Below, piece after piece: positions 1 to 8,342 of a stretch of 54,056 nucleotides of DNA; position 1 is the stretch's first letter, and each line of letters starts with the position of its first letter. The notes beneath the pieces were generated by a model. That model had not been told where the DNA came from, did no database searches, and saw nothing but the letters and a program-made list of their open reading frames with translations. The DNA lies in the IMG/VR virus record IMGVR_UViG_3300027844_001132, positions 1 to 54,056 of that record. The stretch is one strand, 5' to 3'. Origin of the DNA: a virus. Made by a program: the position numbers and the translations under genes.

Positions 1-2
1 AA

Positions 3-218
3 ATAAAAGGAATCTTAAAAATTCCTACATCTGAATTAATAGATAGATGTAAGAGTCTTTCTGAGAAGAGGGAATATAATTATAAGGCCCTAGACAAATT
101 GCAACACATAGATATGGTTGATATGTTTCGTGAAGAGGGGTTAACTAAAAGCGACGCAGAAGTTTTGGAAATATTTAACAAAGATCAAGATAAGTATGTA
201 TTTGATATTCGGCGATAG
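3..218 (+). CDS. C-terminal end of an unknown protein (cut by window edge)
   Basis: An open frame runs from the window edge to TAG at 216-218, giving 71 residues. It is charged and helical in appearance (many Glu, Lys, Asp) and ends in DIRR. It overlaps the next gene by 23 bases, a spacing typical of this genome. I do not recognise the family, and the start lies outside the window. Confidence 0.6.
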   Translation: MKGILKIPTSELIDRCKSLSEKREYNYKALDKLQHIDMVDMFREEGLTKSDAEVLEIFNKDQDKYVFDIRR

Positions 219-975
219 TTATTGTGACTATGATGAAAACCCAGACTATAACTGGGATTTTGCTAACGGTGATCTGTGCTGGCAAAATCAATTAAAGAAA
301 CATGAAGCCATTGATGTTAATTCAAATGGCGGTCGAAGTACATACGTCTCATTACGCGAATTACAAGAGCGGGGTGTTAGGAATACCGCAAAATTTATAT
401 TTTTATTAACAGATAGAAATCGATTACCATTTCCTTTTCTTGATGAACCAATACATGCCGGTGCCGCAGAAGATATGTATAGAGCATATAAATCTGGAGA
501 AAATATAGATGATTTTTGTAGAAAGGGTGAATCTGGTGAAGGATATGAAATTGGAGGTAGTGTCTATAATAATATGGAAAAAGTTATAGGTGCATATGAT
601 ACCTTCAAACCTGAGATTAAAATGTGGGCTTTTTATACATGTTTATTTTTAAAATGGCACAACATGAAAACATTAGTATTAACAACTGAAAAAAATGTAT
701 TTAAAGATGTGCCGTATGATTGGTCAACTCTTAATGACTCAAACTTTAAAATCGTAGATACTCAATTACGTGAAGTATGTGGTAATGAATTTCATGATGG
801 AATTATTCGTCATGAAATTGAAAGCAAACGTAAGAATCATTTATCATATCCGAACCATGTAGTTTTGTATAATATTATTTCTAATTTCTTTTATGATACA
901 ACACTCTCAGAAGAATTTCATGAAAACTTATACCACGTAGAAGGAGAAGAAATAACGGAGTTTATATATGAGTAA
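196..975 (+). CDS. SGNH/GDSL-hydrolase-like protein
   Basis: This 259-residue protein starts with a beta-strand followed at once by GDSYCD, which matches block I (GDS) of SGNH/GDSL hydrolases. An asparagine-glycine segment (SNGGRS, about residue 43) could be block II. The same N-terminal GDSYCD recurs in the protein at 28488-29165, so the phage carries paralogues. The expected late DxxH block is not obvious; a possible HDG lies near residue 200. SGNH folds act as esterases, lipases or carbohydrate acetyl-esterases. The exact activity here is unknown. The ATG overlaps the upstream gene and the next start (968) overlaps its end. Confidence 0.5.
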   Translation: MYLIFGDSYCDYDENPDYNWDFANGDLCWQNQLKKHEAIDVNSNGGRSTYVSLRELQERGVRNTAKFIFLLTDRNRLPFPFLDEPIHAGAAEDMYRAYKSGENIDDFCRKGESGEGYEIGGSVYNNMEKVIGAYDTFKPEIKMWAFYTCLFLKWHNMKTLVLTTEKNVFKDVPYDWSTLNDSNFKIVDTQLREVCGNEFHDGIIRHEIESKRKNHLSYPNHVVLYNIISNFFYDTTLSEEFHENLYHVEGEEITEFIYE

Positions 976-1837
976 TTGGAATAATTTACAGGGACCCGCA
1001 AATGATAGCCCATCATGGCATAGATATGTGTTTGCTTCCAGATTAAGAAAATTTAGAGAATTATATCATTCTATAGAAGATGTAGACTTTCCTAAAAAGT
1101 ATCGAGTGATTTGCATGGTGAATCTGCCGAGAATAACTAGAGTATTAACTCTTAGAGAGTTAGCAGGTCAATCAGGATTTATATATTCATATAATAATAC
1201 AGAAATTCATACTATGGGAGAAAAGGGTAATACTACTGATGAGTCGTTTATGTCTTATTTGGATAGATTACAATCATATATATCTTGGAATTGGGTGAAA
1301 GACGGAAATGCTATAAAGTATAAGCAAAAGTGGGTAACACAGGTGGATTCGAATGAGACATTGTATGTTGATTTACCATGTGAATATAATATGAGTAATG
1401 GCGTATTCGATATGACTAAACGAATCACATTTCAGACACCGTTTACAGACGGTTTTGAAGACGATCCAGAAGCATTTCATGATTTCTTACCGGTACAGGA
1501 ATGGTTAGAGTCAGAGATAGATTTAGTTTGTGAAACACAACAAGTACGTCAATGGTATTTTAGTGAGAAAACGTGTAGGCCATTAGGACACTGTAAGCCA
1601 TTTCTTGTTATCGGAGGTGCTGGCTGGTATAAGATATTTGAAAAATTAGGGTTTAAATTATACGACGAATTATTTGATTATAGTTTTGATGAGATAGAGT
1701 CATTTAGATATAGACATGAAGCAATAATGACTCAGATAAAAGACATTCTGGATATGAATAAGAATATTCTTAATAAGAAACTACATAATATTCAAGACAA
1801 ATTAGAGTATAACAGAAGGCATTTATTGGAGATTTAA
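968..1837 (+). CDS. Unknown protein with a conserved phage motif in the C-terminal half
   Basis: The protein has 289 residues. Around residues 195-240 it contains SEKTCRPLGHCKPFLVIG and then a LGFKLYDELFDYSFD-like stretch. I recall a similar pattern (EKT-pl-kPF-v-G--g----lk-LGFk-f----D-syD) from uncharacterised marine T4-like phage proteins near glycan genes. The last 50 residues look coiled-coil. It starts 8 bases before the upstream stop and ends 1 base before the next ATG, so it is in an operon with both. A role in glycan transfer is only a guess. Confidence 0.55.
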   Translation: MSNWNNLQGPANDSPSWHRYVFASRLRKFRELYHSIEDVDFPKKYRVICMVNLPRITRVLTLRELAGQSGFIYSYNNTEIHTMGEKGNTTDESFMSYLDRLQSYISWNWVKDGNAIKYKQKWVTQVDSNETLYVDLPCEYNMSNGVFDMTKRITFQTPFTDGFEDDPEAFHDFLPVQEWLESEIDLVCETQQVRQWYFSEKTCRPLGHCKPFLVIGGAGWYKIFEKLGFKLYDELFDYSFDEIESFRYRHEAIMTQIKDILDMNKNILNKKLHNIQDKLEYNRRHLLEI

Positions 1838-1838
1838 T

Positions 1839-2270
1839 ATGGATGAAGAGAATAATAGAGAGAAGATGCTAAAAGACATGCGACATGCTATGGAAACTCA
1901 ATTTCGTTATAAGTTTTATAATACAACAGAGTTTCCATTTCTTCAAAGCATGGGAATAAGACATATTTTACAAGGATTTGAAGCTCCACCACAAATAGGA
2001 TATATCGGAATGTTACATCTTTGGTGGACATCGGAAGAATCTGGAATTGTATATACAAACCCCAGAACAATTGTAGCTAAAGGAACGTGGAAAAGTGAAT
2101 GGTTCGATAATCCAGAAGATGCAGTTGAAACAGCTCAGCAGATACAAGCTGAAAAATGCTATGACGAAGATAAGCTCATCGGAGCTCATATGAAGTACCA
2201 TGCGGAATTACAAACGAAAAATATAAAATCAATTAAAAAAGTGGAAGAAGACGATATAGTTTATAATTAA
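1839..2270 (+). CDS. Unknown 143-residue protein
   Basis: The ATG follows the previous stop after one base, so it is co-transcribed. The protein is mixed alpha/beta by eye, with an aromatic-rich centre (LHLWWTSEE) and a charged C-terminus. No catalytic motif or membrane segment is visible and the family is not recognised. Confidence 0.55.
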   Translation: MDEENNREKMLKDMRHAMETQFRYKFYNTTEFPFLQSMGIRHILQGFEAPPQIGYIGMLHLWWTSEESGIVYTNPRTIVAKGTWKSEWFDNPEDAVETAQQIQAEKCYDEDKLIGAHMKYHAELQTKNIKSIKKVEEDDIVYN

Positions 2271-2274
2271 GAAA

Positions 2275-2282
2275 TATAAATA
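2275..2282 (+). promoter_or_regulatory. T4-type late promoter motif TATAAATA
   Basis: An exact TATAAATA octamer, the T4 late promoter core read by gp55-gp33-loaded polymerase, lies 5 bases upstream of the SET gene start. That is very close to the ATG, so a transcript would have almost no leader. It could equally serve the genes further on. AT-richness makes chance matches possible. Confidence 0.35.
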
Positions 2283-2287
2283 ATAAT

Positions 2288-2584
2288 ATGTATAAACCAC
2301 TGCCCCACTATGTAACAATTAAAGAATCTTCAATATCTGGCTTAGGACTTTTCGCAACAGAGAAAATTGCGGCGCAAACAGTAATTGGAGTTACCCATCA
2401 CGCAAATGAAAGCTCTGAAAACGGATACATTAGAACTCCTCTAGGAGGATTTGGTAATCACTCTGATGATCCTAATTGTTTCAAACTTTTGATGGATCCT
2501 AAAACTTGGTGGATTGGTGCTTTAAGAGACATTGAATCTGGAGAAGAACTTACTTGGAGTTATTCATTATATAAATGTAATTAA
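2288..2584 (+). CDS. Minimal SET-domain protein (putative lysine methyltransferase)
   Basis: At 98 residues this is about the smallest possible SET domain. The N-terminal part (residues 12-26, SSISGLGLFATEKIA) matches the SET-N strand pattern SxxxGxGLFAxxxI. GNHSDDPNC (about 55-63) matches the SAM-binding NHSxxPN motif, and GEELTWSY (about 85-92) matches the catalytic GEELTxxY motif with its tyrosine. SET enzymes methylate protein lysines with SAM. No post-SET zinc cluster is present. The target could be a phage or host protein. The next functional gene is a SAM decarboxylase-like gene, so two SAM-using genes are adjacent. Confidence 0.8.
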   Translation: MYKPLPHYVTIKESSISGLGLFATEKIAAQTVIGVTHHANESSENGYIRTPLGGFGNHSDDPNCFKLLMDPKTWWIGALRDIESGEELTWSYSLYKCN

Positions 2585-2601
2585 TTTATTGGGGGCTCGG
2601 A

Positions 2602-2619
2602 GTGTCGTTCCGACGACAC
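2602..2619 (+). promoter_or_regulatory. GC-rich hairpin in the leader of the SpeD-like gene
   Basis: A perfect 7-bp stem GTGTCGT/ACGACAC closes a TCCG loop in the 65-base gap between the SET gene and the SpeD-like start. GC-rich flanks (GGGGGC and GCCCTC) could extend it. There is no T-run, so it is not a classical terminator. It lies about 30 bases before the start at 2650 and could modulate translation or protect the transcript. Confidence 0.4.
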
Positions 2620-2649
2620 GCCCTCAGCATTTATAACAGGAGAGAGAGG

Positions 2650-3069
2650 ATGCCTGAACATAAGCATTTGATTATTAGGGCTGAGGTGAATAACCCGATG
2701 ACGGGTGAAAAAGAAATTAAAAAATGGCTTCGAAATTTAGTAAACAAAATAGAGATGAAAATTATCAAGGGCCCATACGCTGCTTATGTGTCCAAGGAAG
2801 GTAATCGTGGTTTAACAGCAATAGTAATGATAGAAACAAGTCACATAGCAATACATATCTGGGATGAAACATCTCCGGCATTAGTGCAATGTGATGTATA
2901 TTCATGTGCAGAATTTTCTTCAAATGAAGTTCTAGTGGAATTTATGGAGATGGAACCCATTAAGATCGAGCACATGCTCTTGGATAGGGCAGTAGAGATT
3001 AAAACATTAACTCATTCGACTTCAGCTCATAAGTCGAGCCCAATTATTCAAGAGGAAATAAACGAATGA
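2650..3069 (+). CDS. speD: S-adenosylmethionine decarboxylase-like proenzyme (SpeD family)
   Basis: The start at 2650 is preferred over an in-frame ATG at 2602 because AGGAGAGAGAGG directly precedes it and 2602 lies inside the hairpin. The product has 139 residues, the size of prokaryotic class 1b SpeD. TSHIAIHIWDE aligns with the SpeD processing site ESHxxIHTWPE; the serine that becomes the pyruvoyl group and the following His are kept, but the usual preceding Glu is Thr. CDVYSC matches DVFTC, with the catalytic Cys. SpeD makes decarboxylated SAM for spermidine. Cyanophages are known to carry speD. The Glu-to-Thr change leaves some doubt about processing. Confidence 0.75.
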   Translation: MPEHKHLIIRAEVNNPMTGEKEIKKWLRNLVNKIEMKIIKGPYAAYVSKEGNRGLTAIVMIETSHIAIHIWDETSPALVQCDVYSCAEFSSNEVLVEFMEMEPIKIEHMLLDRAVEIKTLTHSTSAHKSSPIIQEEINE

Positions 3070-3293
3070 AATGGAAATTAATAGTAATAATAGTATTTGC
3101 AATAATAATAGGATCATCTTGTTCATCAAAGAGCAACAATTGGCCGGACGGAATGACACCTTTTTTTGCAGAGTGTGAAGGAACACAAAAGGTATATACA
3201 GATAGAGCCTGGGGAAAAAGAAAACAAAGTCCTTGTAGGAAAGGCGAGTGGAAATTTTACGATAGAGGCGAACCAACCTTAACAAATGATTAA
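3066..3293 (+). CDS. Small secreted protein, possible lipoprotein
   Basis: The 75-residue product has a lysine-containing N-terminus, a hydrophobic run (residues 5-15) and then GSSCSS, an imperfect lipobox because glycine sits at -3. The mature part carries two further cysteines (AECEG and SPCRKGEW). It overlaps the speD-like stop by 4 bases (ATGA). Its function is unknown. Confidence 0.5.
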   Translation: MKWKLIVIIVFAIIIGSSCSSKSNNWPDGMTPFFAECEGTQKVYTDRAWGKRKQSPCRKGEWKFYDRGEPTLTND

Positions 3294-3300
3294 AGGAAAC

Positions 3301-3471
3301 ATGGAAACTTGGAGCGTAATGGATATTAAAAATATGTCAACCTCAGAAATGAGGAGTTTACTCATTAAATTACAAGAAGAACTTAGATTTAGAGAAGGAA
3401 TTGGAGAAGAGTTAAGAATGCGTCAAGATCCTCAGCTTTTAGTTGAAGAAGACCCAGTGGTGGGAATTTGA
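3301..3471 (+). CDS. Small acidic coiled-coil protein
   Basis: The start at 3301 follows AAAGGAAAC; an in-frame ATG at 3286 overlaps the upstream stop and is less likely. The 56-residue product is dominated by an amphipathic helix (SEMRSLLIKLQEELRFREG). The family is unknown. Confidence 0.5.
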   Translation: METWSVMDIKNMSTSEMRSLLIKLQEELRFREGIGEELRMRQDPQLLVEEDPVVGI

Positions 3472-3614
3472 GTAAGAAAGTAGGTAAGAGAAAGCGAAAA
3501 GGTTGGCGGAAAAGAAGTCCTAAGTGTACTCTCTGTACTACTTACAGATGGTTGGGCAATACAAAAGAAAGAAGAAGGCATTCATATTATCGTCAAATGA
3601 ATGCAGAGGACTGA
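3468..3614 (+). CDS. Small basic protein with a CxxC pair, TTG start
   Basis: A TTG start overlaps the previous stop (TTGA) and opens a 48-residue frame. The product is strongly basic (MSKKVGKRKRKGWRKRSPK) followed by CTLCTTYRWLGN, a single CxxC knuckle, and another Arg-rich stretch. I recall small proteins of this pattern from marine T4-like phages, without known function. RNA or DNA binding is plausible from the charge. Confidence 0.5.
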   Translation: MSKKVGKRKRKGWRKRSPKCTLCTTYRWLGNTKERRRHSYYRQMNAED

Positions 3615-3663
3615 ATTATAATAAATAGTAATGATATAATATAAACTTTTTTAGAAGGAAACT

Positions 3664-5736
3664 ATGTCAGAAAATCTCCAAGAGAGACCCCCATTTTGCG
3701 ACACTCCCGGATTGTCCAAAGCTCCAGGGTCATTGGCTGCAAAGCAGTGCGGTGGAACAGATTCTATGGGTCAAGTGAAGCCTGATCGCCCTGACATAAG
3801 ATCCAAAGCTCTAACAGATACGGATGAGAAAAAGAAAAAGCTGCAGAAGCTAGGCCTTACAAGTCGTCCAAGTACCGAGGACTTTCAAAAATTTTTTAAT
3901 AAAGAAGCCAATTTGAATAATTATGTTAAAAAATATCAAATGAAAATGGGCAATAAAACTTCTACAGTAGACAAGGACGCATGGGTTGATGGCATCGGTG
4001 GACTGTCGAAAAAAGAAGCAAAAACTCTAAAACGTCAATTACAAGGACATACTAGAGAAGGCACAACAACCGTTCATAAGTTTAAGAAGGGTCAACCAGA
4101 TATTCAACTTGATCCACCTAGAGGCGGAAAGAAGTGGGGAAAGGGAGGAGTGAATGAAGACAGCAGAGACAAGTCAAAACCTGATCCTAAAGGTAGGAAG
4201 CATCCAGAAATTAAAAAAGATTCAGAGAAAGCAGTAGGACTCTTAAAGAAAAAGGGTATACCAGCAAAGTATGCTGTTTCGCAGTACTTTGGAGACAGAA
4301 TATATGTTCAAAGAGATATGGAAAAGAAAGCCAAAAAGATTATACCTAAAGATCTGCACCAATATGTTTTTGGTACAATAGATAATCCAGTACAAGCCGG
4401 CTTTCGGACAAATGAAGGTGTTGAGATTGATGAAGTTGATTCATCCGGCATAGATATGTATGATAATAAAAGAAAAGAATCAGAGATGAGGAAGAAGGCT
4501 AGAGAAACTCCTTCTTCTCCGGAAACTAAAAGAAAGCTTAAAATTGTAAGAGCTGGAGGAACTGTTAAACTTCCAGAAGGGCAAAAAGAAATGCAGTTCA
4601 TAAACAGTTTAAAAAGACCGCAGTATAGTATTAAAAATACAAAAACCGGTCAAAATTATAGTACAAGTAGATATCAGGATGATAAAAAATTAGATAAGAT
4701 TCGTAAAGGCGGTGGTGATCATAAACATGCTGCTCACTACAAGGATGGAAAAATGATAGATGAATCAGGCAGAACAATGAAGACTTTCGCTGAAGTTACA
4801 ACTGGTCTTTTAAAGCGCGCAGCGAAGCGAGCCGGTGATGAAGCCGAGACACAAAGAGACGCACAAGCTTGGGCTTTGAAGGTTCCTGGTAAAGGACACG
4901 CTTTTGGTGCTGCTGAAGCAGGTAAAAAGGCAGCAAAGAAAGAAAAACAAGCCGGAAAATTCAGTGCAGCCGTCGATGTTAGACAACGGGATACAGCTTT
5001 TAAAAAGGAAGATGTCATTGATGAAAAAGAAAGCGATTACGCTGACAAAATCGCTGCTTTTAAAAAGAAAGGTGGAAAAGTTGAAAAACAACCGGAAGGT
5101 CCAATTTCCAGAAGTTTGTTTAAAACCACAGTCGGAAGAGAAAAGCGGAGAAACCCAGGAAAGCAAGCTACCAGAGGTACTTTTTATGACGAAGTTGAGG
5201 TTAAAGAACTCGGACCAATCGGTGCGTTCGTTGCCAGAGCAGCAATAAAGCACGTAGCCAAGAAAGCAATAAAGAAAGCGACAGAAGATAAAGAAGATAA
5301 CGTCAACGAAGTTTCGAAAAAATTGTTACAACGCGCAGAGCAAGGAGCTAAAAAGAAAGCTGATGACCAAAGAGCTGTATCTAAAGTAGCCGCTTCAAGG
5401 GTTGGAGACACTAGTCAACCACCAGGACAAAATATTAAATCGAAACGTGCAGATTTCCAAGCAGCTAAGAAAGATTATCAAGCATTTAAATTCGGTGTAG
5501 CTGCTAAAAAGAAAGAAAGAGTTGATGAGAGTAATAAGCTCCAGGCTAACATGGCATTAGATGACGCTGGTATTAAAAGCTATTGGGAAGATGGTAAGCT
5601 ATGGGTAGATAAAAAAGATGTTGTAAAAGCTGAAAAGACCCTAACGAAGTCATTCAAAAAAGGCGGAGAACCACACATATATTATAAGGGTGGATTTCTT
5701 GGAGTGTGGAATAAGAAAAGGAAATTGACCGGATGA
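3664..5736 (+). CDS. Large Lys-rich probable head-interior protein
   Basis: This 690-residue protein is highly basic, low in hydrophobic residues and rich in Lys, Gly, Ala and Asp, so it is probably disordered or helical. The motif E(V)S/T--LLxRAxxxA occurs twice (residues about 376 and 543), and KQAGKFSAA follows the first copy. Both motifs also occur in the protein at 24464-25846. In T4-like phages such proteins are prohead-core or head-packaged proteins cut by the prohead protease. It starts a unit with two small genes bearing capsid-targeting-like N-termini. The assignment as a virion protein is inference. Confidence 0.5.
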   Translation: MSENLQERPPFCDTPGLSKAPGSLAAKQCGGTDSMGQVKPDRPDIRSKALTDTDEKKKKLQKLGLTSRPSTEDFQKFFNKEANLNNYVKKYQMKMGNKTSTVDKDAWVDGIGGLSKKEAKTLKRQLQGHTREGTTTVHKFKKGQPDIQLDPPRGGKKWGKGGVNEDSRDKSKPDPKGRKHPEIKKDSEKAVGLLKKKGIPAKYAVSQYFGDRIYVQRDMEKKAKKIIPKDLHQYVFGTIDNPVQAGFRTNEGVEIDEVDSSGIDMYDNKRKESEMRKKARETPSSPETKRKLKIVRAGGTVKLPEGQKEMQFINSLKRPQYSIKNTKTGQNYSTSRYQDDKKLDKIRKGGGDHKHAAHYKDGKMIDESGRTMKTFAEVTTGLLKRAAKRAGDEAETQRDAQAWALKVPGKGHAFGAAEAGKKAAKKEKQAGKFSAAVDVRQRDTAFKKEDVIDEKESDYADKIAAFKKKGGKVEKQPEGPISRSLFKTTVGREKRRNPGKQATRGTFYDEVEVKELGPIGAFVARAAIKHVAKKAIKKATEDKEDNVNEVSKKLLQRAEQGAKKKADDQRAVSKVAASRVGDTSQPPGQNIKSKRADFQAAKKDYQAFKFGVAAKKKERVDESNKLQANMALDDAGIKSYWEDGKLWVDKKDVVKAEKTLTKSFKKGGEPHIYYKGGFLGVWNKKRKLTG

Positions 5737-5981
5737 AAACATTTATAGAGCATGTGATCAACGTACAAGAATTACGCATGGATCGTGAACTTCAAACGAT
5801 TCTCAATGCACATGCTAAAGATTACAAAGCATTTAAAGATGGTAAAGAAGATTTATTAGATTTGCCAAAGTTATATGATGCATTAATGAATCACTGGCAG
5901 ACGGATATGCCATACGGAGTGATAAAAGCTCGCGATGGTGACCCTTATGAATGGATATCAAATAAATTAAACGCAATATGA
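5733..5981 (+). CDS. Small protein with a capsid-targeting-like N-terminus
   Basis: It overlaps the large basic gene by 4 bases. The 82-residue product begins MKTFIEHVINVQE, resembling the T4 internal-protein targeting peptide (MKTYQEFIAEA in T4 IPs), with a possible prohead-protease site VQE. The rest is a helical acidic domain. Packaging in the head is inferred from this N-terminus only. Confidence 0.5.
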   Translation: MKTFIEHVINVQELRMDRELQTILNAHAKDYKAFKDGKEDLLDLPKLYDALMNHWQTDMPYGVIKARDGDPYEWISNKLNAI

Positions 5982-6208
5982 AAACATTTAAAGAATTTAG
6001 AGACTTCTTCGAAGCTCACCCTACAGAAAAACTCTCAACTACATCATTTGCTGCTGCTGTAAGACCTTCGTATTCGGATACTCAAGAAAGCCCACCTATG
6101 CTAGCTCCAACAGATAAAGAGAAAGAGAAGCAAAAAGAAAAAAAGAAGCGAAAAGACAAGATCCTTAAAAAGAGTAGACGATACCTCCCCGACGAACCAA
6201 AAAAATAA
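5978..6208 (+). CDS. Small protein with capsid-targeting-like N-terminus and basic tail
   Basis: The ATG overlaps the previous stop. The 76-residue product begins MKTFKEFRDFFEA, close to the T4 capsid-targeting consensus, with a candidate cleavage after FFE. The C-terminal 30 residues are almost all Lys, Glu and Arg (KEKEKQKEKKKRKDK), suiting nucleic-acid contact inside a head. No enzymatic motif is seen. Confidence 0.5.
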   Translation: MKTFKEFRDFFEAHPTEKLSTTSFAAAVRPSYSDTQESPPMLAPTDKEKEKQKEKKKRKDKILKKSRRYLPDEPKK

Positions 6209-6223
6209 AGCATAAAATATATT

Positions 6224-6535
6224 ATGAAATGGGTAATAATTATATATCTTGCTATTTGGACAAATACTCCAGATGCGGTGAAACATACTCGACTTGAATT
6301 TCCTGCTACCGATTTCCAAGAATGTATAGACATCGCAGAACAGATTAATGACATAGCGAATAGAGGGCATAATAGTGATGTGTCTTTGCCGCGAGTGTCT
6401 TGGGTATATAATAATATGCTAGATGAAATAAAGGCCGAATGTGTCTTTGAAGAGCCGCCGCCACCGGCATCTAAGTGGCTGGAAAAGAAGAAAAGAGATA
6501 GGAATAAATTATCAAAACTAAAAATGCCTGAGTAA
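6224..6535 (+). CDS. Unknown protein with short hydrophobic N-terminus
   Basis: This 103-residue protein begins MKWVIIIYLAIWT, a short possible signal or anchor, followed by an alpha-helical region with two cysteines (QECIDI, AECVFEE) and a PPPP-containing basic tail. It may be an exported or membrane-attached protein. The family is not recognised. Confidence 0.45.
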   Translation: MKWVIIIYLAIWTNTPDAVKHTRLEFPATDFQECIDIAEQINDIANRGHNSDVSLPRVSWVYNNMLDEIKAECVFEEPPPPASKWLEKKKRDRNKLSKLKMPE

Positions 6536-6608
6536 TAATGCAGGTGAAATGTCTTTAACAATGCAGTTAAAGAAAAACAATATGAATATAATATAAGTGG
6601 AGAAAAAT

Positions 6609-6782
6609 ATGAGTGTATGGACTAAATTTACGTCGTGGCTTAATGGCTGGCCAGAGGACGGAAAAGACACACAAAGAGTACAACAAAAAGAAGTACAAAA
6701 AAAGACTACTAGCAAGCCGAAAGCTAAGAAAGCAGCAGGTCTAAAACCTAAAAAGAAGAAAAAAACAACAACTAAGAAATGA
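6609..6782 (+). CDS. Small protein with histone-like Lys/Ala/Pro tail
   Basis: The start at 6609 is supported by GGAG seven bases upstream; a GTG at 6597 in the same frame is less likely. The 57-residue product has a Trp-rich head (SVWTKFTSWLNGWPEDG) and a tail rich in Lys, Pro, Ala and Thr like histone H1 tails. Non-specific DNA binding or packaging is plausible but unproven. Confidence 0.5.
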   Translation: MSVWTKFTSWLNGWPEDGKDTQRVQQKEVQKKTTSKPKAKKAAGLKPKKKKKTTTKK

Positions 6783-6801
6783 AAGTCGAATTCGAACAAA
6801 A

Positions 6802-7713
6802 ATGGCCATCCCAATAATTGATTTCAGAAGTAAAACTTGCATAGAAGAAATGCACAGAGCATATACTACTTGTGGATTCGCTGTCTTCACCAATGTCTAT
6901 AATGAGTGGCTATCAGAATTCCAAGACTGGAAGCAACTTATGGAAGAGTTCTTCCAACTACCATTAGATGCGAAAAAGAAATACGCATATAGCGGAGTAA
7001 AAGGATCTGTAACGTGCCGCGCTGGCTGGGGAGAGATGGGTTATATTCAGAGTCGACCAGGTGATATGAAAGAGTCGTATAACTGGGTTGATCCAGTAAG
7101 GATGCAAGAGCAGTACTGGCCGACAGAGATTTCAGAGCTCAAATCGTTAGCTCAACAGATTCTTCAGATCTCTCAACAACTCTCTTATCAGTTTTTCGAC
7201 AAGTTTGAAAGCATGTTCAAACTCAAAAAAAAATATTTAGTAGATAAGCACGTAGACGGTTCCGCTACTATGCGAATGATTCACTATCCAGCTGTTGCGC
7301 CTAGAGTAGTCCGTGGTCCGCAAACCTATAGGGGCGGAGAACACACAGATTATGGTTCCATTACTCTACTCTGGCGATTCGACGATACGGGAGGACTTCA
7401 GGTTGAAGATAGAGAAACAGGAGAATGGATTGAAGCTCCCATAGTAGAAAACTCTATAGTATTGAATGTAGCAGACATGTTTCAAAGATGGTCTAATGAT
7501 ACGTTGAAATCAACCAATCATAGAGTCATTAATAGAGATCATACAAAATCTCGCTATACAATGCCTTATTTTGTTGATCCAGGTAGAGACGTATTGATCA
7601 AAAATTTTACAGAAGAACCAGATAAACACCTACCAATTTCTCCTACAGAATATTTGCAGGATAAGATACGTTTGAATCACGATGAAGCGAATTGGGAACA
7701 ACAGGTTAACTAA
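6802..7713 (+). CDS. 2-oxoglutarate/Fe(II) dioxygenase, isopenicillin-N-synthase type
   Basis: This is a 303-residue protein with the DIOX_N layout: PIIDF at residues 4-8, then a helical N-domain, then the double-stranded beta-helix. Metal ligands are H181 and D183 (GEHTDYGSITLL) and H240 (STNHRV). R251 (SRYTMPYF) is the 2-oxoglutarate anchor, and GGLQV precedes the middle strands. Such enzymes hydroxylate or desaturate small molecules, and the substrate cannot be predicted. A short out-of-frame ORF (6779-6817) overlaps its start and may couple translation. Marine T4-like phages often carry several 2OG oxygenases, and two more occur in this window. Confidence 0.85.
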   Translation: MAIPIIDFRSKTCIEEMHRAYTTCGFAVFTNVYNEWLSEFQDWKQLMEEFFQLPLDAKKKYAYSGVKGSVTCRAGWGEMGYIQSRPGDMKESYNWVDPVRMQEQYWPTEISELKSLAQQILQISQQLSYQFFDKFESMFKLKKKYLVDKHVDGSATMRMIHYPAVAPRVVRGPQTYRGGEHTDYGSITLLWRFDDTGGLQVEDRETGEWIEAPIVENSIVLNVADMFQRWSNDTLKSTNHRVINRDHTKSRYTMPYFVDPGRDVLIKNFTEEPDKHLPISPTEYLQDKIRLNHDEANWEQQVN

Positions 7714-7750
7714 TGATATGTAGTAGCTGCTTGGTATAAGAAAGTAGAAA

Positions 7751-7912
7751 ATGGAAAGAAAGAAGACAGAAGAAGATGAAAAGTACGAGAAGGAAACGCG
7801 AGAGTGTGGTTCTAAAATGATAGAGATTTCTCAAGAATGCAAGGACTATTGGCGGAGCAGATTTGAGACTGACTTTGACGATATCCACACTAATTTTCCT
7901 GTTGACATTTGA
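7751..7912 (+). CDS. Small charged protein
   Basis: A 53-residue frame runs from ATG to TGA with mostly Lys/Glu helix in the first half (MERKKTEEDEKYEKETRE) and two Cys. Its 3' end contains the -35 box of the next promoter. No strong ribosome site is visible. Moderately likely to be real because the gap would otherwise be empty. Confidence 0.4.
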   Translation: MERKKTEEDEKYEKETRECGSKMIEISQECKDYWRSRFETDFDDIHTNFPVDI

Positions 7913-7930
7913 ATCAAAATATACTATAAT
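7902..7930 (+). promoter_or_regulatory. Sigma70 promoter, consensus boxes
   Basis: TTGACA (7902-7907) and TATAAT (7925-7930) are separated by 17 bases, a perfect host-type promoter. It would start transcription about 20 bases before the GTG-start gene at 7960 and probably drives the small-gene cluster up to the glutamine synthetase leader. Confidence 0.85.
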
Positions 7931-7959
7931 ATAATTATAATAAAAATTAGAGAGTAAAA

Positions 7960-8178
7960 GTGGCTAAAGGAATTGAATCGCCTCTGCATCACCTGAAACC
8001 GGGTACGGAGGAATACAAGAAAGTAGAAGCCGAATTGATTAAACAGATCTGTGAGATTGATCTAGGCGACGAAAGCCGATTCGATAAGCCACCGAAGACC
8101 GATGAGATCCAACAGCGGAAAGCCCACCTTAAAAGATTAGAAAATTTACATAAAGAAGCACGCGGAATAAGACGATGA
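7960..8178 (+). CDS. Small helical protein, GTG start
   Basis: The GTG follows AGAGAGTAAAA, the purine-rich leader used across this genome. The 72-residue product is hydrophilic and helical with a Lys/Glu/Arg C-terminus. First gene behind the consensus promoter, so probably early. Function unknown. Confidence 0.55.
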   Translation: MAKGIESPLHHLKPGTEEYKKVEAELIKQICEIDLGDESRFDKPPKTDEIQQRKAHLKRLENLHKEARGIRR

Positions 8179-8342
8179 ATAGACTAGCACAACTCGTTTA
8201 CTATAAAGGACTGGTAGCAAAGATAGAAGAAGCCTGTAAGCGCAGGTACCTAAAACGTATTGATTATCTAGCGGGAGCAAACAATGATCTTATGGCTCAA
8301 CTAGAAGAATACGAGAGAATAGGGCAGGTGGAGAAGGTATGA
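8175..8342 (+). CDS. Small helical protein
   Basis: ATGA overlap with the upstream stop and again with the next gene. The 55-residue product (begins MNRLAQLVYYKG) is amphipathic and helical with no known motif. Position in a tight chain of overlapping small genes supports translation. Confidence 0.5.
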   Translation: MNRLAQLVYYKGLVAKIEEACKRRYLKRIDYLAGANNDLMAQLEEYERIGQVEKV

